Shown here piece after piece: positions 1-5,068 of a stretch of 5,068 nucleotides of DNA. Numbering within the stretch: the first letter of the stretch is position 1; each line of letters opens with the position of its first letter. The translations under genes and the position numbers were made by a program. Location: NCBI GenBank assembly GCA_013698195.1, contig JACCVK010000274.1, positions 1 through 5,068 of the forward strand, in the 5' to 3' direction. Below the pieces are notes generated by a model. That model was not told the DNA's origin. It made no database searches and saw nothing but the letters and a program-made list of their open reading frames with translations. This DNA comes from Actinomycetota bacterium (GTDB taxonomy: Bacteria; Actinomycetota; Thermoleophilia; Gaiellales; Gaiellaceae).

Positions 1-747
1 GGTGACGAACCATTTGGCGTGCTTCGCGCCCATGTCGCGGTCGATCCCGACCTTGATCGACTCGGCGCCGAGCTTCGCGATCGCGTCGCGCGGGTCGACG
101 CCCTTGGGGCAGCGCTCCGTGCAGAAGTAGCAGCGCGTGCAATCCCAGATCCCGTGCTCACCCGAGTACGTCTGGAGCCGCTCTACCGTCGCCGTGTCCC
201 GGGCGTCGCCGACGAAACGCATGCCCTTCGCGAGCGCAGCCGGTCCGAGGAACTCGGGATCGGCCTCCATCGAGTTGCACTCGGAGACGCAGCAGCCGCA
301 CATGATGCACAGCGCCTCTTTGTGGATGACGTTCATCTCGTCCTCGGAGACGATGTGCTCCTTCTGGCCCGGATCCGCATAGCCCGGCTCGAGCCAGGGC
401 GACATCGCGCGGATTTTCCCCCAGAACGGCTGCATGTCGGTGACGAGGTCCTTGACGATCGGCATGTTCCCCATCGCGGAGATCACGGGAACGTGCCCGG
501 ATTGCGCGATGTCGTACATGCGTGTCTTGCAGGCGAGAACGGCGGCACCATCCATCCGCATGCCACAGGACCCGCAAATCATCATCCGGCAGCTCTTCCG
601 GTAGGCAAGCGTGCCGTCGATCTGATCCTTGACGATGTCGAGGCAGTCGAGCAGCGTCACCCACTCCGGTGCGTCGAACTCATAGTCGACGAGCTTGCGC
701 TCGCCCGCGACCGCGTCGAACCGCCAGATCTTGAGCGCCACTTGCAC
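1..747 (-). CDS. sdhB: Succinate dehydrogenase/fumarate reductase iron-sulfur subunit, 3' end cut by window edge
   Basis: This is the electron-transfer subunit of complex II, passing electrons from the SdhA flavin to the membrane quinone site. The frame is open for 249 codons to position 1 with no stop, so the C-terminus is missing. An N-terminal 2Fe-2S ferredoxin domain (about residues 1-110) has Cys53, Cys58, Cys61 and Cys73. A C-terminal ferredoxin domain has CIMCGCCVSEC (Cys147, 150, 153, 157) and CTRCYFCTERCP (Cys203, 206, 209, 213). Classical SdhB has C-x5-C-x3-CP in the last motif; here Cys206 is an additional cysteine, as described for Sulfolobus-type enzymes where a second 4Fe-4S replaces the 3Fe-4S cluster. 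The chosen GTG start lies one base after the sdhA stop, with GAGGAGAGG 10 bases upstream; a second GTG two codons later (741-739) is possible. Succinate oxidation and fumarate reduction cannot be told apart from this sequence. Family assignment is very secure. Confidence 0.95.
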   Translation of the reverse strand, partial: MQVALKIWRFDAVAGERKLVDYEFDAPEWVTLLDCLDIVKDQIDGTLAYRKSCRMMICGSCGMRMDGAAVLACKTRMYDIAQSGHVPVISAMGNMPIVKDLVTDMQPFWGKIRAMSPWLEPGYADPGQKEHIVSEDEMNVIHKEALCIMCGCCVSECNSMEADPEFLGPAALAKGMRFVGDARDTATVERLQTYSGEHGIWDCTRCYFCTERCPKGVDPRDAIAKLGAESIKVGIDRDMGAKHAKWFVT

Positions 748-748
748 C

Positions 749-2431
749 TCAGTACGTCCTCTCCTCGGGCTGCCATTTCGTGATCGTGACCGGCTTCCAC
801 TCGAGACGCGGCGCGTCATCCTCCCACGTCACCACGGTGTGGCGGAGGAAGCTCTCGTCGTCGCGATCCGGGAAATCGTAGGGACGCGCGTGGGCGCCTC
901 GGCTCTCTTTGCGGGCGAGGCCGCAAACGACCATGCACTCCGCGAGCTCGAGCAGGAAGCCGAGCTCGAGAGCCTGCGTCAGGTCGGTGTTGAACACATC
1001 GCCCTTGTCGTCGACGACGACCCGCTCGTAGCGCTCCCGCAGCCCCTCGACGATCCTGCCCTGCTCGTGCATCAGCTCCTCGCGCCGGAAGACGCCGAAG
1101 TTCTCGTGCATCGTCTCGGCGAGCTCGTCGCGGATCCTCCATGGGCGTTCCCCCTCGGAGCGGTCGAGGAGCTCCTTCAACTCGCGCTCAGCGTCCGTCG
1201 CGACTGACTCCGGCACCGTTACCGTCGTATTGCTCAGCGCCCAGTCGGCGGCGTGCTTGCCCGCTCGCTTGCCGAACGTGATCGTCTCCATGAGCGCGTT
1301 TCCGCCGAGCCGGTTCGCTCCGTGCACCGACACGCATGCGACCTCGCCGGCGGCATAGAGCGCCTCCAGCTCGGTGCGGCCCCAGACGTCGGTGTCCACG
1401 CCGCCCATGTGATAGTGGGCGCCCGGTCGTACCGGGATCGGCTCGTAGATCGGGTCGACGCCGGCGAAGGTCATCGAGAGCTCACGCGTGCCGTGCAACC
1501 GCTCGAGGATCTTCTCGGCCCCGAGATGGCGCAGGTCGAGCAAGACGTTGCCGTCGATGCCGCGGCCGTCGTCGATCTCCGTTTGCTCGGCGCGCGAGAT
1601 GACGTCACGCGAACCGAGCTCCATCGCATTCGGCGCGTAGCGCACCAGGAAGCGCTCGCCGTCCTTGTTCAGGAGATACGCGCCCTCACCCCGGCAACCT
1701 TCGGTGATGAGCACGCCCGTGGGCGCGAGCGTCGTCGGGTGGAACTGCATCATCTCCATGTCCTTGAGAGCGACGCCTGCCTTGAGCGCGAGCGACATGC
1801 CGTCCCCGGTACACGCGTAGGCGTTCGTCGTGCCCGTGTACAGGCGACCCGCGCCACCGGTCGCCAGGATCACCGTCTTCGCACCGATCGTGTGCAGCCC
1901 ACCGTTCACCAGATCCCAGGCGATGACGCCTTGGCAGCGGCCGTCATCGACGACGAGCTTCCAGGCAAAGAACTCCTCGTACGTCTTCAGGTCCCGCTTC
2001 ATCACCTGCTCGTAGAGCACGTGGATCAGGACATGGCCGGGGATGTCGGCCGCATAAGCGGTGCGCGGCTCTCCGGCTGCGCCGAACGGGCGCTGGGCGA
2101 TGCGGCCGTCGGGCGTTCGCGAGAAGACGGCGCCCCAGTGCTCGAGCTGGTAGACGTCGTCGGGAGCCTCGTTGCACAGGATCTCGATCGCGTGCTGATC
2201 GCCGAGGTAGTCGGAGCCCTTGACGGTGTCGTACGCGTGCTTCACCGGGTCGTCCTCGGATGCGTTCCCGAGCGCGGCGTTGATCCCGCCCTCGGCAGCG
2301 CCGGAATGGCTGCGCACAGGGTGAATCTTCGAGATCATCGCGACGTCCGCTCCGGTGTCGAAGGCCTCGATCGCGGCTCGCATTCCCGCGCAGCCGGCAC
2401 CGATGACGACCACGTCGTGGACGGCGTCCAT
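749..2431 (-). CDS. sdhA: Succinate dehydrogenase/fumarate reductase flavoprotein subunit
   Basis: This is the catalytic subunit that interconverts succinate and fumarate using covalently bound FAD. It is 560 residues, close to the usual 560-600. Visible motifs are the N-terminal dinucleotide fold GAGCAG (11-16); SHSGAAEGG, with His42 at the position that carries the 8-alpha-histidyl FAD link; QFHPTTL with His231 (E. coli His242); TEGCRGEGAYLLN (243-255); SRDVISR with Arg275 (E. coli Arg286); HYHMGG with His339 (E. coli His354); HGANRLGGNAL with Arg374 (E. coli Arg399); and the C-terminal SRGAHARPYDFPDRDD. All active-site residues I can place are present. Relative to E. coli about 10 residues are missing between His339 and Arg374. 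An in-frame TAG at 2446-2444 lies just upstream and no other start codon intervenes, so ATG 2431 is firmly set, although no good Shine-Dalgarno lies next to it. The gene is directly followed by sdhB; no anchor genes precede it. Confidence 0.98.
   Translation of the reverse strand: MDAVHDVVVIGAGCAGMRAAIEAFDTGADVAMISKIHPVRSHSGAAEGGINAALGNASEDDPVKHAYDTVKGSDYLGDQHAIEILCNEAPDDVYQLEHWGAVFSRTPDGRIAQRPFGAAGEPRTAYAADIPGHVLIHVLYEQVMKRDLKTYEEFFAWKLVVDDGRCQGVIAWDLVNGGLHTIGAKTVILATGGAGRLYTGTTNAYACTGDGMSLALKAGVALKDMEMMQFHPTTLAPTGVLITEGCRGEGAYLLNKDGERFLVRYAPNAMELGSRDVISRAEQTEIDDGRGIDGNVLLDLRHLGAEKILERLHGTRELSMTFAGVDPIYEPIPVRPGAHYHMGGVDTDVWGRTELEALYAAGEVACVSVHGANRLGGNALMETITFGKRAGKHAADWALSNTTVTVPESVATDAERELKELLDRSEGERPWRIRDELAETMHENFGVFRREELMHEQGRIVEGLRERYERVVVDDKGDVFNTDLTQALELGFLLELAECMVVCGLARKESRGAHARPYDFPDRDDESFLRHTVVTWEDDAPRLEWKPVTITKWQPEERTY
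758..766 (-). promoter_or_regulatory. Ribosome binding site of sdhB inside the end of sdhA
   Basis: On the minus strand the sequence reads GAGGAGAGG, 10 bases before the GTG at 747-745. It lies within the last codons of sdhA, so translation of the two subunits is probably coupled. It favours GTG 747 over GTG 741 as the sdhB start, since the latter would be 16 bases away. Confidence 0.6.
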
Positions 2432-2499
2432 TCGAAAAAGACGCTACCTGATGCACCTCCGCATTTCGGTGGCTACCGTCGCCGCACGAAACGTCTTGC
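2432..2499 (-). other. Short intergenic region between metalloprotease-like gene and sdhA
   Basis: These 68 bases must hold the sdhA leader. On the minus strand a strong purine-rich GGAGGTG (2460-2454) is present, but its GGAGG core ends 24 bases before the sdhA ATG, too far for normal use. The bases right before the ATG are pyrimidine-rich (CTTTTTCGA). No convincing -35/-10 pair is visible. An inverted repeat, CGCCGC (2508-2503) with GCGGCG (2485-2480), brackets the stop codon of the upstream gene with a 17-base loop and no following T run, so it is at best a weak terminator. The hexamer GGTAGC occurs twice (2477-2472 and 2448-2443) with no evident meaning. Confidence 0.5.
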
Positions 2500-3867
2500 T
2501 CAGCGGCGGACGAAGACGGCGCGCGCGCTCGTGTTCGCCGTCATCGGCACCGAGCATGTCGTCTTTCTCCCGCCGCACGCCCCCACCCAGTTCCGGAGCC
2601 TCCACCCCTTGCCGGCAATAGCCGTCAAGCGGAGCGGGACATGCGACGACACCGAGGACGCGCAGCGCCCGGGGCAACGAATCCCCGCACTCGGGCCGCG
2701 AATCGAGCCATTCCCCGACACGCGGACGCTCAGCCGGTACCTCGACGGCGCGAAGAACGCGGTCGCCCCGGCGGCTTGTCCAACCTCGACAGCGCATTGG
2801 GAAATACCCGAGCACGAGCCCGTCCAGCGCACGAGCTTTGCCCCGGGAGCAGGCGTCGGCGTGAGCGTCAGCTCGGTGCCGGCGTTCCACGTCGTCGAGC
2901 ACGTCTGGCCGCAGTCGAGACCTGGAACGTCGGCCTCGACCCGACCCGACCCGGCGATTGTGAGCGCGAACGGCGCCTGACGATCGAGCTGGACGAGCCA
3001 CGGCGAGTCCTGCATGTCCGGCCAGCCGCCCGAGTGGCCGTAGTAGTCGTCGCGACCCGGATCCAGCAGCAGGCCGGCGAGCGGCGTGCCGTCCGTGAAC
3101 GGGTACATGAGGTCGCGAACGATGTCGCACGTATGCCCGTCGTCGGGCGGCTCACAGTTGTTCGGTGCCGAGCTCGGCACCGCCCCCAGCGCGTGCAGGA
3201 GCTCGTGCGCGACGACCTGCGCGGGCTCGACGCCCACACACGCCTGGATGAGGAAGACGGCAAGTCCGGTGCCGCTAGAGACCGTTGCGCCGACGCCGCA
3301 AATCTGATCGTCGCCGATCGGCCCGTCGTAGTAGACGACGTACTTCGTGAACTGCGACCGGAAGCCGCGCGCATCCAGCTCGTCCCAGATGAACTCGAAG
3401 GGCGACTCTGGAGCGGCGAGCCGGCTCCCCGACTGCGACAGGCGCACGAGCGAGAGGTCGAGCTGGCTGCCACACGAGAACTGGGCGAGGTCGGAGCGCG
3501 GCGCACGCGTCGGGTCCTGGCCCCGCCACCAGGCGTCGATCGTCTCCCAGTCGGTCTGCATGCGGCTGGCGAAGGTCGAGAACCGATCCGGGCCGTCCGA
3601 CGGGATCGCGTAGATCCAGTGCACCGGGTTCCCCGAGACGCCGTTCGGCCTCGAGTCGAGCTCGGACGGCGATCCGCACCAGGTCGCACTCGTCCGGGCC
3701 TTGATGTGCGGCAGCGTCGCTGCCGTCGACGCGGTCACCGCAAATGCGCGCGGAGTGTCGTCAACCTCCCGGGCTAGAAGAATCACGCTTAGCGCCAGCG
3801 CGACCATTACCGGCGTGACGATCACCGCTCCGACCGCCATCAGGCCGTGTCTGAAACGTCTGTGCAT
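2500..3867 (-). CDS. Exported metzincin-like zinc protease with two C-terminal InlB-B-like repeats
   Basis: This 455-residue protein is predicted to be exported and to act as a zinc peptidase outside the cell; its substrate is unknown. Residues 1-9 are basic (MHRRFRHGL) and 10-32 form a hydrophobic segment, either a signal peptide or an N-terminal anchor. The central domain (about 60-295) has VVAHELLHALGA with the zinc-binding HExxH at His221/Glu222/His225, followed by DLMYP (252-256), which resembles the Met-turn of metzincins. The canonical metzincin third ligand (HExxHxxGxxH/D) falls on Pro231; His245 in the GHTCD segment is a candidate replacement. Two repeats follow (about 299-375 and 377-454), each with a C-x3-C pair (318/322... 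and 398/402 region), a W-x-G-x-C and a second cysteine, typical of the divergent InlB B-repeat style of actinobacterial exported proteins. ATG 3867 is preceded by AGGA with a 6-base spacer. Fold and export are well supported; peptidase activity is inferred. Confidence 0.85.
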   Translation of the reverse strand: MHRRFRHGLMAVGAVIVTPVMVALALSVILLAREVDDTPRAFAVTASTAATLPHIKARTSATWCGSPSELDSRPNGVSGNPVHWIYAIPSDGPDRFSTFASRMQTDWETIDAWWRGQDPTRAPRSDLAQFSCGSQLDLSLVRLSQSGSRLAAPESPFEFIWDELDARGFRSQFTKYVVYYDGPIGDDQICGVGATVSSGTGLAVFLIQACVGVEPAQVVAHELLHALGAVPSSAPNNCEPPDDGHTCDIVRDLMYPFTDGTPLAGLLLDPGRDDYYGHSGGWPDMQDSPWLVQLDRQAPFALTIAGSGRVEADVPGLDCGQTCSTTWNAGTELTLTPTPAPGAKLVRWTGSCSGISQCAVEVGQAAGATAFFAPSRYRLSVRVSGNGSIRGPSAGIRCPGRCASSVSSHVPLRLTAIAGKGWRLRNWVGACGGRKTTCSVPMTANTSARAVFVRR

Positions 3868-3873
3868 CCGCCG

Positions 3874-3877
3874 TCCT
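3874..3877 (-). promoter_or_regulatory. Shine-Dalgarno AGGA of the HELLH protease gene
   Basis: On the minus strand AGGA sits 6 bases before the ATG at 3867-3865. It supports this start over the internal ATG at codon 10, which would remove the basic N-region expected of a signal peptide. Confidence 0.5.
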
Positions 3878-3910
3878 AGGTGTCGAGTTCCCCGCGAGCC
3901 GCCAGCACCT

Positions 3911-3934
3911 TACGTGGACCCCCTACGTGGACCC
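3911..3934. repeat. Tandem 11-bp direct repeat, possible operator
   Basis: TACGTGGACCC occurs at 3911-3921 and again at 3924-3934, a 13-bp period with two C bases between the copies. Both copies are identical and contain the palindromic core ACGT. They lie 44-67 bases upstream of the start codon at 3867, where a regulator site or promoter would be expected. The repeat itself is seen directly; a regulatory role is inference, and a chance slippage duplication is the alternative. Confidence 0.6.
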
Positions 3935-3964
3935 GGGGGAACCGAGCAGACGTCCGGTGTTCCG

Positions 3965-5053
3965 TTACGGCGTCGAGGAAACGACCGTGACCAGTCCCGG
4001 CTTCCCCTTTTGGGTCACGCGGACGAAGAGCGAACGCTGCCCGCAAACCGTCCCCGTGATTCGGCGCTCCCGCGCTCCGGTCACTGTTCCGCGCTTGATG
4101 AGCGTTCTACGATTGGCAGCCAGAAGCGAGACCGCGTGCTGACCGCCACGCGGGAGCTTCACGGTCACGGCGAACGAGCCGTCGAGCGGCGTCGAGAGCG
4201 GCACCCACCAGGTTCTGCTCTTCGCGACGGACTTGCGGACGACGGTCTGGGTTCCAGCCGTCCACGGCTGGAGGACGTCCCGCTCGGCGGCGACGAGCGC
4301 AGCCTCGGTGGGATAGAAGCTGGGCGCAATGATCTCCCAGGTCGCAATGGTGATGCCGGCCTTTCGCTCGTCCATGAGCCGGTACGTCTCCGCCCAAGCC
4401 TCGCCTGGGTTCTGCGCATAGTTCTGTTCTTGGTTTCCGGGGTACGCCTCGCCACGCGCCACGCGCGCGCAGACACCTGCCGCCGACGCCCAGTGCTTCG
4501 GGCCCCAGTCGATCGCCTGCCAGGGCGAGTTCGAGCGATACAGCGCGATGTGATGACCGTACTCATGGCGAATGACCTCTTCCGGACTCGTTCCGTCGGC
4601 AAGCACCTCGCCAAGCGCGACGGACCGATTGCGCGAGTAGCAACCTAGGGCGCCGCCGCCGCAGACCGCCCGGATCTCCTCGAGCGGCGCGAGGTAGGTG
4701 GTGAGCTGCGCGAGCTCGGGGCCGTGCACGAGCTTCACGAGAAACTCGGCCCAGCTCTCGGGCGTCACAGCGTCGACGGCGAAGGCGTCCGAGACGAGGA
4801 CGTTTACGGTCTCGCCGGTCGAGGTGACGATCGGGCCGCCCCGCCAGGAGATCGCAGCCTGCTGAAGCCGTCGAGGCTCGAGCTTCGTGATGCGGTCGGC
4901 AACCCTGCGTGCCTGCATCTGGCCCTCCAGGCGCTCGACCGACCCGACCGGCGCCCCGGAGCCGATCGCCGCGATAGCGAACACCGCGACGAGGGCGATG
5001 AGGGAGACGACGAGGACCGGCCGGAGCTTGCCGACGGTTGTCACGCGGCTCAT
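3965..5053 (-). CDS. Exported HExxH+E zinc metalloprotease-like protein, lethal-factor-like zinc site
   Basis: This 362-residue protein is predicted to be exported and to be a zinc peptidase; its substrate is unknown. A short basic N-region (Arg3, Lys9, Arg11) precedes a hydrophobic stretch at 12-31, a signal peptide or membrane anchor. The catalytic part has IRHEYGHH (His163, Glu164, His167) and, 51 residues after His167, NYAQNPGEAWAETYRLM, where Glu218 is the likely third zinc ligand. This arrangement resembles that of anthrax lethal factor (HEFGH, then Tyr728 and Glu735 in an EFFAE context), with Tyr212 a possible counterpart of Tyr728. Cys131 and Cys138 may form a disulfide. Residues from about 265 to the end look like a beta-rich accessory domain. 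ATG 5053 is only 15 bases from the window edge, has no clear Shine-Dalgarno and no in-frame stop before it, so a more upstream start cannot be excluded. The gene ends with TAA. Zinc-peptidase membership is fairly secure; the exact family is not. Confidence 0.85.
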   Translation of the reverse strand: MSRVTTVGKLRPVLVVSLIALVAVFAIAAIGSGAPVGSVERLEGQMQARRVADRITKLEPRRLQQAAISWRGGPIVTSTGETVNVLVSDAFAVDAVTPESWAEFLVKLVHGPELAQLTTYLAPLEEIRAVCGGGALGCYSRNRSVALGEVLADGTSPEEVIRHEYGHHIALYRSNSPWQAIDWGPKHWASAAGVCARVARGEAYPGNQEQNYAQNPGEAWAETYRLMDERKAGITIATWEIIAPSFYPTEAALVAAERDVLQPWTAGTQTVVRKSVAKSRTWWVPLSTPLDGSFAVTVKLPRGGQHAVSLLAANRRTLIKRGTVTGARERRITGTVCGQRSLFVRVTQKGKPGLVTVVSSTP

Positions 5054-5068
5054 ATACGCAGCAACACC

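Larger units (their letters stand above)
3868..3964 (-). other. Intergenic region between the two metalloprotease genes
   Basis: These 97 bases separate the two protease genes and leave room for a separate promoter. They contain the tandem repeat described separately. A TAnnnT hexamer TAAGGT (3912-3907) could be a -10 element, but no recognisable -35 lies 17 bases upstream of it. A small imperfect hairpin (3963-3938: GGAA-CCG pairing with CGG-TTCC, with a 2-base bulge and 10-base loop) follows the upstream stop codon. It has no T run and is too weak to call a terminator. Confidence 0.4.

Noticed and set aside
19..1207. Plus-strand open frames at 19-783 and 695-1207
   Set aside because: They are antisense to sdhB and the 3' part of sdhA, whose cysteine and active-site motifs prove the minus strand is coding.
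1944..2456. Minus-strand frame starting at the GTG within GGAGGTG
   Set aside because: It overlaps the start of sdhA in another frame and gives an Arg-rich product without motifs. The SdhA frame is clearly the real one.
1253..2980. Long open frame (575 codons) on the plus strand
   Set aside because: It lies antisense to the highly conserved SdhA and runs on into the next gene, and its product is rich in Arg, Val, His and Asp without any recognisable domain. Such frames are common opposite GC-rich genes.
3938..3963. Hairpin after the HEYGHH protease gene as an intrinsic terminator
   Set aside because: The stem is only seven interrupted pairs with a bulge and a 10-base loop, and no T run follows.
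3701..4648. Plus-strand open frames at 2641-3777 and 3701-4648
   Set aside because: They are antisense to the two protease genes, cross gene boundaries, and give low-complexity Arg-rich products with no motifs.
1..5068. RNA genes, CRISPR arrays, insertion sequences or attachment sites
   Set aside because: I saw no tRNA-like or rRNA-like segments, no regularly spaced repeats, no transposase motifs and no terminal inverted repeats. Coding sequence fills nearly the whole window.

Overview
The window is GC-rich DNA in which all four supported genes lie on the minus strand. In transcription order (right to left) they are a secreted or membrane-anchored metalloprotease with HEYGHH plus a downstream Glu (5053-3965), a second secreted metalloprotease-like protein with HELLH, a Met-turn-like DLMYP and two C-terminal beta repeats (3867-2500), succinate dehydrogenase/fumarate reductase flavoprotein SdhA (2431-749), and the iron-sulfur subunit SdhB (747 to beyond position 1, cut by the window edge).

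The source looks like a high-GC actinobacterium, possibly of the Thermoleophilia/Gaiellales type. This is inferred from base composition, GTG start use, and the style of the exported protein with cysteine-containing InlB-B-like repeats. It is a guess at lineage, not a demonstrated assignment.

The sdhA and sdhB genes are separated by one base and are surely co-transcribed; together they form the catalytic, membrane-peripheral half of complex II. No sdhC or sdhD membrane anchor gene lies upstream of sdhA, where classical operons place them, so the anchor subunits are probably beyond the left edge. SdhB carries an extra cysteine in its third cluster motif, as in non-classical (Sulfolobus-type, SdhABEF-like) enzymes. 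That fits a downstream anchor of the CCG-domain type.

The two protease genes are adjacent and co-oriented but are separated from each other by 97 bp and from sdhA by 68 bp. They show no obvious functional link to respiration. Their zinc-site architectures differ: one is gluzincin-like and resembles the anthrax lethal factor motif, the other is metzincin-like with an atypical third ligand. The 97-bp gap between them holds an 11-bp tandem direct repeat that may be regulatory. I saw no RNA genes, mobile elements, CRISPR arrays or convincing intrinsic terminators. Nothing here amounts to a demonstrably new system; the extra SdhB cysteine and the two unusual metalloproteases are the points most worth following.
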